Below, piece by piece: positions 52,001 through 63,889 of a stretch of DNA of 64,000 nt (its first letter is position 1; each line of letters begins with the position of its first letter). The position numbers and the translations under genes were made by a program. Source of the DNA: Channallabes apus (taxonomy: Eukaryota; Chordata; Actinopteri; Siluriformes; Clariidae). The stretch covers positions 18,070,642 to 18,134,641 of the forward strand of contig CM060121.1 of the NCBI GenBank assembly GCA_030522415.1, given 5' to 3'. The notes under the pieces are model-generated. The model had not been told where the DNA came from and did no database searches. It saw only the letters and a list, made by a program, of their open reading frames with translations.

Positions 52001-55000
52001 TGGACTGATGTAAGCAACAATGCTATCCTGAGTGCTAACCGCATGACAGGGGGAGACATCACAAAGCTGGCAGAACATATCACATCTCCAGAGGACATTG
52101 TGCTGTTTCACAACCTGAAGCAGCCCAGTGGTGCGTCAGATCATTTATATGACATGATGAATCTCTACACCTGTACATCAAAGTGTACAGTGCAGGGTTA
52201 CATTACTATACAAACTTAGTAGAAATTACTCCACCTTTTTTGTGGTTTTGCTCAGCATTTGTATTGAATAATGTTTTTTTTTTTTCCAGCTGTGAATTGG
52301 TGTAAGTTTAACAATGGTGGATGTGAGTTCCTGTGCTTGGCTGCACCACAAGTCAGCGTCTCCTCACCAAAGTATACATGTGTTTGTCCTGACAACATGA
52401 TGCTGGACAAAGATATGAGGAAATGTATTCCTGGTAAGATCAATTTTACCAGTCTTAATGGATTATTTAAGATTGAAAATATATCAATGTAGCGATTATT
52501 TAATTACACTGAATGCTCTTTTCATTCTAGTACATTTTATGACACAGATTTATTTTTTTGGACAGCTGTTCCAACATCAGCATCAACATATCAGCCCAAA
52601 GTATCTACCACAGTCCACCCTCATATAACCCCACATAATACACCAAAAACCTTCACTAAAACCACAGCTCCAACCATCACCTCTGTGGTGAAGACACAAC
52701 CTACAGAAGCTTCCAGAGCAAACCCCCCCACAGTCAACACACATTATGAAGTGACCACACAGACAAGTAAGGGATGATTCCTTTAAATCACTTTTTCACA
52801 TTTTTGAAGAATGACAGACAAAACACAAAAGAGATTATGTGATTATAATGTTAATATCAATTATTTGACAAAAGCATTCTCAGTACCTCAGCTGTTTGAA
52901 TTATGAGACAGTCATTGATAGAAACTATGGTTGATTTACATTTAAATATAACTGAATGTTAGGGACATAGTAGTGAAAGATATACATATAACTATAGATA
53001 TTTTTCCAACAGGTAGCATGTATATGGGAAAAAGATGGGACTAAGAACTGAGCCTTGGGGTACATCTAGAGGGCAAGGGATTATGTACACTTTAGGGGAT
53101 AATATACAAGTAACACACTGTATTATGTTGGACTAAAACTTGGCCTCCTCAATTTTGACTTGTTTGATTTGCGATATGAGCCACAAACTTAGCACCTCAG
53201 AGTAGGATGGACCTCAGATCCCAAGGATGGACAAAGCACTTTAAAGTGACCTCCCAGGAAATCCTCTGCATCCAACTTTCACTAGAAGATTCCATGCCTA
53301 CCAGCCTAACAGCTGGCTTTCAATGATGAGTATGTGGCGGTTACAGAGATTTCTTTCATGGGCCTCCCTCTGCACAGTCAGTTTGAGGAGCACCATTTGT
53401 TTGGTTCTTACACTGACAGTAGGGATAAGTATTCTGGCACTTGCACTGATCTTGCATTGGTCTTTCTTTCATAAATCCATCTACCTTCAGGGACTGACAT
53501 TGTTAATATTGTCAAGTTGTTTGTGAATACCCTAATTGGACTCTGCTGGATGCCACTTGCTGGAAAAACACCTCATCTTTGCTTTTTCATTGCTTCGACC
53601 AAGAGGTCATTGTGACTAAGAACAGGACAAAAGTCATTATACACCTACTGTCTTTTTCCAACTGATGATAGTTAGTGATGAAATCTCCACATGAAAGTCA
53701 AGTTGGGGTCAGGGGTAGCTCAGTGGTTAAGGCATTGGACTACGGTTCGGAAGATCCCAGGTTCAAACCCCACAACCACCAAGTTGCCACTGTTGGGCCC
53801 TTGAGCAAGACCCTTAACCATCAACTGCTCATATGTATAATGAGATTTAAAAAATGTAAGTCGCTCTGGATAAAAGCGTCTGCCAAATGCCTAAATGTAA
53901 ATGTAAGTTGAACATTGAAGTACTCTTACAGAAGATGATGGACATTACCTGGGACATGACATGCTTGCAAAATGAGCTCTACTAGCATATGGGGGACAGT
54001 TCCATAAGCATTGGTAAGGTCAAGCCAAAGGATTGCCAGATCTCATCAATTGTGTTTTACAACCATGATGATTTTTGAGATGACACTTGTGTCATCATTA
54101 AACGTGAGACTCCGGGAACTCTGCCGTTCTTACCCTACAGTAATTCATTTATCCTGTAGTTCTTGTTGGGCTGCAAGGTTGGTCAGGTCCTATCTGTTTC
54201 CTCCCAAAGTGTTAACACCAAATGATGACATCTTATCTTTGCCTGATGTATCTTGAGGCCTTTGGCATTTTTTTCAGATTTTCCTAAACTTGCAGATGAT
54301 GTCAGGGAGTATCATAGTCGAATCTATTTGTTCTAAGGTCATTTTTTGTTTCATTTTATTTGTTCTAACTGTAAGCCATCCAGTAGGTTGATTATCCTCC
54401 CCCATTGCTCGACTCTGTTGGTTATCTTATTATTTAGTAAGATGGGAAAGAGAAATTTTAGGAATTGAGCATATGAATTCTGCATTTTTGTCGTTTTATA
54501 GCTGAATTTCTTTCATGTTACATTTTGTGACTTTTGTAGACAGTCATAGTATTGTTGCTGCAGTGAGAAAAGAATCAACACTGTTGGCTCTTTACATCAC
54601 ATTGCCCTTAGGTGAGTATAATTATATACATTTTTATATATTAGAGATTATGAAGAGACTTAATTGCATGTGCAGTATTTTTACTATTTGTAATACTTGT
54701 CCTTCTTTTTAAGTGGTGTTATGTCTTCTGGGATTGGTTGGCCTGTTGCTGTGGAGGAGCTGGAAGCTGAAAAATACCAACACCATTCATTTTGAAAATC
54801 CAGTATACCAGAAAACCACAGAGGATAAAGTTCACATCTGCAAGAGCTACAGTTCTGAAGGCTACTCCTACCCACCGGTATGACCCAAACTCTTTGTATT
54901 GTGATAAATCATTATAACATTTAGATCTGTATCTTTTAGTAGCATTCTTCATGAAAGTCAACTATTTTTTTCCAGAGGCAAGTTGTGAGTCTTGATGATG

Positions 55001-55008
55001 AATTATGA
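43391..55008 (+). CDS. ldlr: Low-density lipoprotein receptor
   Basis: Endocytic receptor for apoB/apoE lipoproteins. 18 exons, about 860 residues, all phases consistent: 43391-43448, 47171-47290, 47415-47537, 47631-48005, 49511-49633, 49756-49878, 49958-50077, 50165-50290, 50383-50554, 51115-51342, 51439-51557, 51672-51811, 51989-52130, 52290-52433, 52566-52766, 54540-54611, 54714-54877, 54976-55008. Order: signal peptide (about 1-19); seven LDL-receptor class A repeats with the DxSDE calcium motif, LA3-5 in one exon (101-225); EGF-A (308-347); EGF-B (348-389); YWTD beta-propeller (390-655) with variants FWSD, YWTD, YWTD, YWVD and FWTD; EGF-C (657-704); Thr/Ser-rich O-glycosylation segment (705-771); membrane helix (about 785-806); tail with FENPVY (NPVY 824-827), the clathrin-adaptor internalisation signal. 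The start has A at -3 and G at +4. LA4 is one residue shorter between its second and third Cys than I remember in human. Confidence 0.98.
43449..47170 (+). other. ldlr intron 1
   Basis: A 3.7-kb intron between the signal-peptide exon and LA1. At 46556-46665 and 46735-46870 it holds two pieces of the composite repeat (GGAGTTTGCATGTTCTCCCC; GGCACGGTGGCTCTGTTGCC). I see no other supported element. ORFs up to about 120 codons (44692-45060, 46327-46677) have no recognisable features. Confidence 0.55.
48006..49510 (+). other. ldlr intron after LA5, with (TA)n array
   Basis: It contains a (TA)n array (48979-49047) followed by a T run. The start (48050-48130) resembles, weakly, the 'gtaaaagt' text of the hAT family seen at 6213. 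The rest is unassigned AT-rich sequence. Confidence 0.5.
48979..49047. repeat. (TA)n microsatellite
   Basis: About 69 bases of TA alternation. It is read on both strands as spurious Ile/Tyr ORFs. Confidence 0.95.
50555..51114 (+). other. ldlr intron within the beta-propeller, nothing seen
   Basis: 560 bases between propeller exons. No repeat or ORF I can support. Confidence 0.5.
53140..54300 (-). mobile_element. Degraded non-LTR reverse transcriptase
   Basis: On the minus strand, 54030-53940 reads as LDLTNAYGT and then a possible [16 protein letters not shown]. This is the finger/palm region of a fish non-LTR reverse transcriptase. Further down, about 53690-53560, it reads YFNDFHVEIS and WKKTVGV with stops. 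The frame is broken many times. A SINE (53706-53906) is inserted in the middle. It fills the ldlr intron 52767-54539. Confidence 0.45.
53706..53906 (+). mobile_element. tRNA-derived SINE (V-SINE-like)
   Basis: The head GGGGTAGCTCAGTGGTTAAG is followed by a B box GGTTCAAACCC (53760-53770). The body reads TTGAGCAAGACCCTTAACCA and then GTCGCTCTGGATAAAAGCGT and CTGCCAAATGCC. This conserved central block is, from memory, shared by fish V-SINE/HE-type families. A short repeat AAGTTG flanks it (about 53700 and 53906). Confidence 0.8.
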
Positions 55009-55367
55009 GCTTTAACATCTATGCTAAGACTGACTACACAACCTGCTCCTTTAATAAGCTGCAACAAGCTCAGTGAATGGAGATTTGGAGATCACTGTGT
55101 TCAAGGACACTAATACAATTTTTAGAGGCAATTCCTGGGGTGGGCTTGTCCATGCTCATCATTCTAGGAAACACAGGGAAACAAAGCAACCTCAAAAATC
55201 ACTGAGAAAGTGATTAATTGTGTATGTGGAATTGTGTATGTAAGACAAAACTGCAGTATTGTTAAATGAAATATTCTCACTGAAGATGTATTGTGAATAA
55301 TGTGTATATGAAGTTAAGTATTTTTTCAATGGATTGTAAATACTAGTTCACACACCACTATATGGTA

Positions 55368-55802
55368 CACACTATATGGCCATATGATCCTTTATGTGTA
55401 TTGCAGATTTACTCCTCATTTGCTGTTATATATGATGTCTACTCTTCTGGAAAGGCTTATCAGAATTTGGAGTCTGCATTTAGGGATTTGCTTATTCAGC
55501 CGAGAACATTTGTGATGCTGATGTTGAGTGAGGAGGCCTGGTACACTATCCGTGTTCCAGTTTATCCGAAAGGTGCTCATTGGGCTTGAGGTCAGGGTTC
55601 TTTGCAGGACACTTTGCAGTTCTTCTACTCCGGGAAAATCATTTCTTGATAGACTTCACATTGTGCACAGGGATATTATCATGATGGGGCAGGTTCGGAC
55701 CTCTTAGTTGCACAGAAGGGAAACTGTTAATACGAATAAATTTGTGGAAGCAGCCACACGGATGTGATTGTCTTGTGTCTACAATCTTTTGGCCATATAG
55801 TG
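55368..55802. mobile_element. Tc1-type MITE inside the ldlr 3' UTR
   Basis: The left end ACACACTATATGGCCAT and the right end TTTTGGCCATATAGTG are inverted, both next to TA (55366-55367 and 55803-55804). The interior on the + strand resembles antisense Tc1 text (AGGTGCTCATTGGGCTTGAG; GGTCAGGGTTCTTTGCAGGA). It would be transcribed as part of ldlr mRNA if the signal at 56393 is used. Confidence 0.65.
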
Positions 55803-56392
55803 TACCAATGTACTAAAAACCTCAGGTCATGCACATATTTATGACAAAATGGGCTTTTGTCAGTACATCAGAACCTCAAAAATGGTGCTTTTGTCTTTTT
55901 ACTTTTTACAACAATTGTACAGCAACAGTGGATTGATAAACCAAAGTCTATGAAAACTATGTACCATCGATGAGGCTCTGTAGTTTTTTTTGTTTTGTTT
56001 TTTTCATTTCTATATTTTTTTATAGAAACCCCATTCAATACAAATCGGTAACACAGCCCCAACTCCTGGCTTAATAAACCTAAAGGAATCTGGTTGAGGT
56101 AAAATATAACAATGCTACTAAAACAGTGGCCATACATACCCATGTGCTGGATATGTATAGATCATTTCTATACTGTAATTGTGTTTCTGCCATTTTGTAG
56201 TTTGTTCTGTTTGTTTGCGTCTGCAGGCATATTTATTTGTATTGTTTTGTTCGGTGATCCCTAAGATTGAAATGTGAGACCAGTGCATGTATGCCATTTA
56301 TCCATGAGGAAGTGTAAATATATTTGTGTAATTGTAATTGCATATGTAAATACAATTTTTGTTAACCCTAGGTAAGACATTTTATGTACATA

Positions 56393-56398
56393 AATAAA
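56393..56398 (+). terminator. Candidate ldlr poly(A) signal
   Basis: AATAAA about 1.39 kb past the stop, after a long AT-rich 3' UTR. A GT-rich stretch lies downstream (ATGTGCTCGTCT). Confidence 0.5.
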
Positions 56399-58509
56399 CT
56401 TCTTTATTTATTGTGAAATTAAGTGCTTTAACTGACATTTCTAATGTGCTCGTCTACGTCATCCCCTCTTCCTAAATCTTAAAGAGTCTGTCGTACCATA
56501 GCGTATGATGTTTGATTTTGAGCTGATGTTGTTGTACACAGAAAAATCTGACAGTATTTTTGGTTTCTTAAGAAGGTAAGAAATGTGATTTGTATTTTTT
56601 TTAGATGTTTTAAATATATCTTGGGCTTATTAATTTTGGTAAGAAAAGGAAATAAACAAGGAAATAAAAGGACCTTTTTATTTGCTGTGGAATTTATTTA
56701 TTTATTTATTTATTTATTTGCAATAAGAGGGTAAATAATCATAGCAGCTTTGTCCTAATATATGCACAAATAGTGCATTTGCCATGTGTAAGTTCAATGC
56801 ATTGCCTGCTAAAAACGTATGTAAGTGTTGATTTATTGAATTGATGTTTCCGAATGTAAACTGTTAAAGCTAGGCAAAAATAGCACAGTAAGGTTTGCTT
56901 AATTTAGAAATAAATTTAAAAAATATAAATATAAATAAATTAGAAAGTGAACTGCATCCAAATTGCATTGTAGTATTATGGAATGTCTACAGCTTGGCTG
57001 CAGCTTTACCATTTACACGCTCCTCACTCGACCAGTAAACCAAAATCAAAGTGTGTTCAGCACCATGGCCAGCTCTGGTGCGGAGGGGGTGACCACACTA
57101 ACTCACCGTAGTTGGCAGCGAAATATCAGCCACTATCCTGCTGTCATAACCTGCTAATAAAAGGGCAGCTGAACATCAGCCCAGTGAGTAGCTTGTCCTG
57201 AGTGCCCAGTTTATTTCTTACTTTCTATCTTTTTTTTGTTAGCCAGGGCTTAAACAAACCAATTACACTTTTCCTTTTTGAGACTTCATATAAGAAAACA
57301 CTCTCCGTTGACTTATTGCTCAGCTGTACTGTTCTCTGGTGGGCGTGGCTCTGCAGGAGCTCATTTACCTAGATATAGACACAGTATAGATACTGTATAG
57401 GACGACTTTCACATACACACTAACAGAAACACTGTTCTGTCGAGAAACTTTTTTAACGAGAAACCTCTCTAATGACACTCACGTGCACACACACTAACAG
57501 AATCAGTGCTTTCTGACAGAGACTGAATCTTTAACAAGGAACCTCTCTAAATACAAGTACTTAAGTATTGGAATTTAAATATTAAATTGTAATTAAAAAC
57601 CTACAACAACTTAAACTTGGGCCTTGTAAAACTCGTAATAACAGTATTTAGCGTTTTCACAATATTCAATCAAAATACCAGGAGACACCATTGAAATACA
57701 TAATACAGAACGCACCTTTAGGTTGCCCTATGTATAATCAAATTTTGTTTCTTTTGCTGCCTGAGAGATTGCCTTTTTAAATTTGCTTTTATTAAAGTAA
57801 GAGAAATTATGTCATTGCTTTAATTGATGTACTGTAACTGCAGTTAATATAGACCGGGTAAATATTAATCTGGTTGTGTTAGTGTTAGAAAATTAGTCAA
57901 CTCATTCTTATATGTGACCCTTATTATAGACTGTATGTATGTAATACCACAGTATTATCTCATTTTATGATGTTAAGGAGTTGTTTATAAAAACACTAGT
58001 TTACTATTAAAGATTATGCTTTTCTTTGTGCATTTTTCCCATTAAAATGTGTAGTTTTGGGCTTCAAAATAAAAATATTTTTGCAATGCAATGATGATCA
58101 GGACTAAGCACCTGTGCCCTTTGCATTACACAAGCTGTGTGATTTTTGAGCATGTTAAGACCCCCAAAAATCCCTGTATACTGGAAAAAAGCATCACACT
58201 ATGATGTCACTCAATATGATGTCACTCAGGAGGTTATTAGCCTGTTTTCTGAATAAAGTTCAAGCAATGTCACTGCTGAATATTTTGAGATATAAAAATA
58301 TCTTTGCAATTTAGCATTCTCAATGTCTTGAGGTCATATTGGCCCGGTTTGGTGGCAATCGTATATATCCTCTAGGAGGAGAATATCAAAATCCATTGGG
58401 GGTGTTTTGCAAGCTTTCTGGTCAAAACTTTTCTCTAGAAGGCAGTTCCTGTTCCTGCCAAGCTTGTAGATTTTGATTTTGGAGCAGGGGCTTTGAAGAC
58501 ATCTCCGAG

Positions 58510-58700
58510 GATCTTTCCTGGACAACCAATAGCTCCAGCCTGGTCATGAAGGCTCACCAGCGCCTTTTCTTTCTGAGAGCTCTGAGAAAGAACCATGTCA
58601 CTTCAGACACCCTGGTGAACTTCTATCGTTGCACCAATGAGAGCATCCTGACCAGATCTGCTACAGTCTGGTATGGAAACTATGCTTTGCCAGACCAGGG
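58510..58700 (+). mobile_element. Non-LTR retrotransposon fragment
   Basis: The translation KAHQRLFFLRALRKNHVTSD, then LVNFYRCTNESILTRSATVWYGN, matches the post-polymerase segment of fish Rex/CR1-type LINEs. It is comparable to the KKGQSRLYFLRRF segment near 42080 on the other strand. The rest of the element is absent. Confidence 0.75.
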
Positions 58701-58953
58701 TGTGGCGTCGTATGAGCTTCAGATTAAGGACAGGAATAGTTGGTCTTATCCGCAGTTGCTGAAAAAATTTGCTAGGCCTGCATTAGTTTTATTGTTTAAA
58801 ACTAGTGCTTTCAAATAAAATTATGGCATCTTTACTTATCAGACAACAAATCACAGCAAGCCATTAATTAACTTCTATTGGCCACTGTCAATTCCTACAC
58901 TACACTTGCATTATCTTTATTGTCTTATTGCATATATTTTACATTTACAAACA

Positions 58954-59130
58954 GGCCCAGTAGTTCAGTCAGTGACACAGCAAGATAGTCCTCACCCAGG
59001 ATATCCCATCCCTCGTCCCCCTTTCTCCACTTTGATTGGACAGGCAGCTCCACCTCCTATGGGCCAGTTATCTCTGACTCACCTTTTTGTAACACATTTT
59101 ATATTGCTGGAAGCAGTAGTAAATACATAA
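58954..59130 (+). other. Exon-like Pro-rich ORF, unassigned
   Basis: After a splice-acceptor-like TTTACAAACAG, an open frame encodes a Pro-rich peptide (SPHPGYPIPRPPFSTLIGQ, then APPPMGQLSL) ending with TAA at 59128-59130. I do not recognise it. It could be an exon of an unidentified gene, a processed fragment, or chance. Confidence 0.2.
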
Positions 59131-59799
59131 AAAAGAACTCCTTTAGAGTAACAGGTAATGACAGAATTGGAATTTGCTGTAGTTGCTTCTGGAAGCTGCT
59201 TTTCTCATCAAATGTTACATAGTGTACTCATTGGTTTAATTAAGCTGCATATGCAAACAGATGCATCTATTTGCAAAATTGATTTATGTGATCCTTGGTC
59301 TAGTACAGTTTGTTATTCCTAACTATAAAGAGAGGCTTCTGTTCCAGAAAGTCAAAGTTAATAATTAACAAAAAAAAAAGTTACTATATCCCTCAAAAGA
59401 GATTTTGGCTATATTTGACATTCATACAATCAAAATTTTCATTATTCAACAAAATAATAGATTTATAACATTTCATGATTTTGCTCAGGGTTCATTCCCC
59501 ATTCTGGTACAGTACATGACTTTAAACATAGCCAAAATCAACCATTAAGCACAGAGTTCCAATGACAGATAAAATGTCTGTATTCCTATTAGTGCCAAGT
59601 GGATGATAGCCTGAATTATGTATTTCAGCCTTGATTTGTCTTTTTTCAAATGCAATACATAAGGTATCTTTGAGTTCTTTGATGTGTTAAACTTGGTACT
59701 GAATTTAAACATGAGGTGATGTTAACACTGGTGATCTATCAGAGCAGTGAATCACAGCTGTTTCCAGGAATGAAAGGGAATAGTTGTGGTGGAAAAGAT

Positions 59800-60015
59800 A
59801 AGAAAATAGACATACAGGTCTGGATCGCCTAGTCCCTCACCAAGGGTTCACCACAGCGAACCATCGAATCCGTACAGCAACTTGACACAGATTTTACACC
59901 AAATGTCCTTCCTGATGCAAACCTTCCGTTTTATTTGGGATTGGGATTTGCACTGCATCCAGTGGCTGGGGTTTGGGCATTGGGCGGGAATCCATCTCGG
60001 GCCTTCTGGTAAGAA
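59800..60015 (-). repeat. SINE copy, minus strand, related to the one at 16770
   Basis: The minus strand reads CCAGCCACTGGATGCAGTGC, then a degenerate form of the 'aagcccggataaat ... ggcatccggcgtaaaa' module. This matches the tail of the 16770-16980 SINE. The tRNA-like head is mostly lost and no target duplication was found. Confidence 0.65.
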
Positions 60016-60154
60016 ACCTACAACCCCAGCTAGTTATGTGTAGTAAAATACTGAACCATTTGAATACAGAAAACAAAAGTGTGACAAATCCGACAGACAT
60101 AACATGCTGATCCAACATTCTCAATTGAGAAAAGATCTCCACAACTCCCACATA

Positions 60155-61774
60155 CAGTGGTGTGAAAAACTATTTGCCCCCTTCCTGATTTCTTATTCTT
60201 TTGCATGTTTGTCACACTTAAATGTTTCTGCTCATCAAAAACCGTTAACTATTAGTCAAAGATAACATAATTGAACACAAAATGCAGTTTTTAAATGAAG
60301 GTTTACGTTATTAAGGGAGAAAAAAAACTCCAAATCTACATGGCCCTGTGTGAAAAAGTGATTGCCCCCCTTGTTAAAAAATAACTTAACTGTGGTTTAT
60401 CACACCTGAGTTCAATTTCTGTAGTCACCCCCAGGCCTGATTACTGCCACACCTGTTTCAATCAAGAAATCACTTAAATAGGAGCTACCTGACACAGAGA
60501 AGTAGACCAAAAGCACCTCAAAAACTAGACATCATGCCAAGATCCAATGAAATTCAGGAACAAATGAGAACAAAAGTAATTGAGATCTATCAGTCTGGTA
60601 AAGGTTATAAAGCCATTTCTAAAGCTTTGGGACTCCAGCGAACCACAGTGAGAGCCATTATCCACAAATGGCAAAAACATGGAACAGTGGTGAACCTTCC
60701 CAGGAGTGGCCGGCCGACCAAAATTACCCCAAGAGCGCAGAGACAACTCATCCGAGAGGCCACAAAAGACCCCAGGACAACATCTAAAGAACTGCAGGCC
60801 TCACTTGCCTCAATTAAGGTCAGTGTTCACGACTCCACCATAAGAAAGAGACTGGGCAAAAACGGCCTGCATGGCAGATTTCCAAGGCGCAAACCACTTT
60901 TAAGCAAAAAGAACATTAAGGCTCGTCTCAATTTTGCTAAAAAACATCTCAATGATTGCCAAGACTTTTGGGAAAATACCTTGTGGACCGACGAGACAAA
61001 AGTTGAACTTTTTGGAAGGTGCGTGTCCCGTTACATCTGGCGTAAAAGTAACACAGCATTTCAGAAAAAGAACATCATACCAACAGTAAAATATGGTGGT
61101 GGTAGTGTGATGGTCTGGGGTTGTTTTGCTGCTTCAGGACCTGGAAGGCTTGCTGTGATAGATGGAACCATGAATTCTACTGTCTACCAAAAAATCCTGA
61201 AGGAGAATGTCCGGCCATCTGTTCGTCAACTCAAGCTGAAGCGATCTTGGGTGCTGCAGCAGGACAATGACCCAAAACACACCAGCAAATCCACCTCTGA
61301 ATGGCTGAAGAAAAACTAAATGAAGACTTTGGAGTGGCCTAGTCAAAGTCCTGACCTGAATCCTATTGAGATGTTGTGGCATGACCTTAAAAAGGCGGTT
61401 CATACTAGAAAACCCTCAAATAAAGCTGAATTACAACAATTCTGCAAAGATGAGTGGGCCAAAATTCCTCCAGAGCGCTGTAAAAGACTCGTTGCAAGTT
61501 ATCGCAAACGCTTGATTGCAGTTATTGCTGCTAAGGGTGGCCCAACCAGTTATTAGGTTCAGGGGGCAATTACTTTTTCACACAGGGTAATGTAGGTTTG
61601 GATTTTTTTTCTCCCTAAATAATAAAACCCCTCATTTAATAACTGCATTTTGTGTTTACTTGTGTTATCTTTGACTAATAATTAAATGTGTTTGATGATC
61701 AGAAACATTTTGTGTGACAAACATGCAAAAGAATAAGAAATCAGGAGGGGGGCAAATAATTTTTCACACCACTG
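60155..61774 (+). mobile_element. Nearly intact Tc1-like transposon with IR/DR ends
   Basis: Both termini read CAGTGGTGTGAAAAA inwards, flanked by TA at 60153-60154 and 61775-61776. The inverted repeats are about 210 bases long and closely similar. Each has an inner direct repeat: CCCTGTGTGAAAAAGTGATT near 60343, and its inverse near 61565-61590. This is the IR/DR layout of Sleeping Beauty-type elements. Between them is one transposase gene with a single in-frame stop. The total of 1.62 kb is the normal length of fish Tc1 elements. Confidence 0.93.
60534..61556 (+). pseudogene. Tc1 transposase with one in-frame stop
   Basis: DDE transposase that binds the terminal repeats and cuts and pastes the element. 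The first segment has 261 codons. TAA at 61317-61319 interrupts it, and the same frame continues for another 78 codons to TAG, so the full frame would be about 340 codons, the usual length. N-terminal paired-like helix-turn-helix domains (KGYKAISKALG; TTVRAIIHKW) are followed by a GRPT linker at 59-62. The catalytic triad is D153 (WTDETK), D244 (QQDNDPKH) and E279 (SPDLNPIE), spacing DD34E. The stop is codon 262, so the readable product lacks E279 and should be inactive. No other break is seen. Confidence 0.93.
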
Positions 61775-62157
61775 TATCTAGCATTGTACTTTTGTAATCA
61801 TTTCACTTCATAGAAAAACATCAACACTATATCAACTCCAAACTTTGTTGGAAAGTCATGAACTTGGACTCTGAACCGATCAGTATGCTTTATATGTACC
61901 TTGGCTTGCTGCCAGGCTTGTAAATCAAGAATGGAAGCATTTACATTTCCAAGGGCTGAGAAGTTTAGAGAATTGGAAGTCCAGGCATAGGAAAACTCCT
62001 CCATATGTTTGTGAACTTTTATAGAACATACTACTCCGTTGACCATGCTGTTGGTCTTTAGGTGAACATTATTTATACTGCTTATTTATCGAATATATAA
62101 TATACAGTATCAAATGTGTCCATCATTTATTTATATCTATTAATTATAATCTACTAG

Positions 62158-62410
62158 TTAGCACTGTCACCTTGCACCTCCAGTGTCCGGGTTCGATTCC
62201 CGGCCAGGCTCGATTCCTGTCTCTGTGTGTTTGGTGGGTTTCCTCCCACAATTCAAAGACCTGCAGATTAGGCTAATTGGCGTTCCCAAATTTCCCGTAG
62301 TGTGTGAGTTCAGGGTGTACCCTGCCTTGTGCCCTAAGTCTCCTGGGATAGGCTCTAGGCCCCCCACAACCCAGAATACAGGATAAAGGGGTATAGACGA
62401 TGAGTGAGTG
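62158..62410 (+). repeat. tRNA-headed composite dispersed repeat
   Basis: GTTAGCACTGTCACCTTGCA, B-box-like GGTTCGATTCCCGG, then GGTTTCCTCCCACAATTCAA, CTCCTGGGATAGGCTCTAGG and a 3' end GGGGTATAGACGATGAGTGA. It shares landmarks with the copies at 13485, 15404, 39310 and 46556. Confidence 0.65.
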
Positions 62411-62479
62411 AATAATCTACTACAGGGATTCAAGTTAAAGTGAAACTTCTGATTGTGCAGAAAAACAGAACACAGTTAT

Positions 62480-62700
62480 GAGAGTAAATAAATCATTTAT
62501 TTCTCTATATAATCCCTTGCTGCACTTATTTTACTAGTGGTTGGATACCAGTCAAGTTAGAAAGTTTTCTCAGTGTTCCCAGAGCCATGATTGGACTACC
62601 TGCTTCACGTCAAAAAAGCTGGCCTCCCGGGAACACCTTTACTGGCCCAAACATGTGGAAATGGCGTGGAGGTCAGAACTGTACAGAGGATGTGGCAATA
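62480..62700 (-). mobile_element. Mariner-related relic
   Basis: It contains TAGTGGTTGGATACCAGTCA, TAGAAAGTTTTCTCAGTGTT and AGAGCCATGATTGGACTACC. These are antisense to the mariner C-terminal region and parallel the antisense half at 3855-3960. A terminus-like GAGAGTAAATAAA lies at 62479. The far end was not found. Confidence 0.5.
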
Positions 62701-63489
62701 AGTCCCATTTAAGTTTCTGTAATATACAAGTGGTATTCATGAATGTCTGTGTGTACAGTTCTCACAGACAGTTGTGTCTCTTCCAAAAGTTGGCGACAAG
62801 TTATCCATCGATTATCAAACATCAGACACCCCTCTCCTATCTGTAAGCAAAACGGGATAATTTTTTAAAGAAGGTAGAAGAAGGAGCAAAAAAAGAGTAC
62901 ACAGGTGTGTACATGCTTTTTTTTTGCTGCTCCTTCTACATGTTTGCTGTAAGTGACACTTATACCAACAAAAAAGATTATTCTGATGAAAAATACTGAA
63001 AAACATGAACTTGTGAATAAAGATTGTATTTAATTTGGTAAAATCTGTCAGCAGTACAGATAAGGAGGTTGGGTTTTTTTTTTTCAAGGATTTGTTTGTC
63101 TTAGCATGTGTATATATTGTATATACTGCATATAGATAGAGAAGGTATAAATATATAGACTGGTTGACTGAAATACTGTACTTTAATACACTTTACAAAT
63201 TTCTATTTTTTCTTCTATATTTCTATATTTCGCTACATTGTTAATGTCCTTATTTGTACAGTATATTTTACTAGTTACATTTATTTTCTATATTTCTTTT
63301 TATTCATATTTATTTCTTATGTATAAGCTTTTATTTTTTTAAGGTCACTGTGTATGACTGTGTATGTGACAAATAAAATTAGAATTTATTTTGTTGGACT
63401 GTCTTTTATTTTGATTATAACCATAGTTTCATTTCGAAATTCAATTTTCAAACATTATTTTTTTTCAGTTCAGAGCTTCATTAATTGCT

Positions 63490-63785
63490 CTCTAAGGTCT
63501 TGCATTGATGATTGGAGTTAGACTACTGTGTAAAACCGTCTTCGGCACATCCAAAAGATTCTCAGTGGGGTTAAGGTCTTGGACTCTGTGTTGGCCAATT
63601 CATGAGTGAAAATGATGTCTCATGCTCCCTGAACCACTCTTTCACAATTTGAGCCAGATGAATCTTGTCACTGTCATTCAGTACAAATAGGTTGTCAACT
63701 GATCTCATTGTTCGGCACATAACGTTTCTGAACCTAGACCTGACCAACTGAAGCAACCCCAGATGATAACACTGCCCCATAGGCT
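63490..63785 (-). mobile_element. Tc1-type transposase relic
   Basis: The minus-strand translation includes [20 protein letters not shown] and [15 protein letters not shown]. This corresponds to the second catalytic Asp region and the WP.QSP segment before the final acidic residue of Tc1-type transposases, with substitutions and a frame break after it. The remainder of the element is missing or beyond recognition. Confidence 0.65.
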
Positions 63786-63876
63786 TGCACTAATTAATAA
63801 TTATATATAATTATTGTATAATTACATTTGAAGTTGCTCTGACTCAGTCGTATAACCAACACAATATCTCATTACA

Positions 63877-63889
63877 ATGGCGGCTGGAA
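63877..63889 (+). other. Possible first coding exon of a downstream gene
   Basis: ATGGCGGCTGGAA is followed at once by a consensus donor GTAAGTA. ATGGCGGC is also a YY1-type promoter motif that often overlaps start codons of housekeeping genes. The next exon would be outside the window, so the gene cannot be named. Confidence 0.25.

Larger units (their letters stand above)
56400..60150. other. Downstream intergenic region
   Basis: Apart from a LINE fragment (58510-58700), a possible exon-like ORF (58954-59130) and a SINE tail (59800-60015), this is AT-rich sequence that I cannot assign. A (TTTA)n run lies at 56693-56720. Confidence 0.5.
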
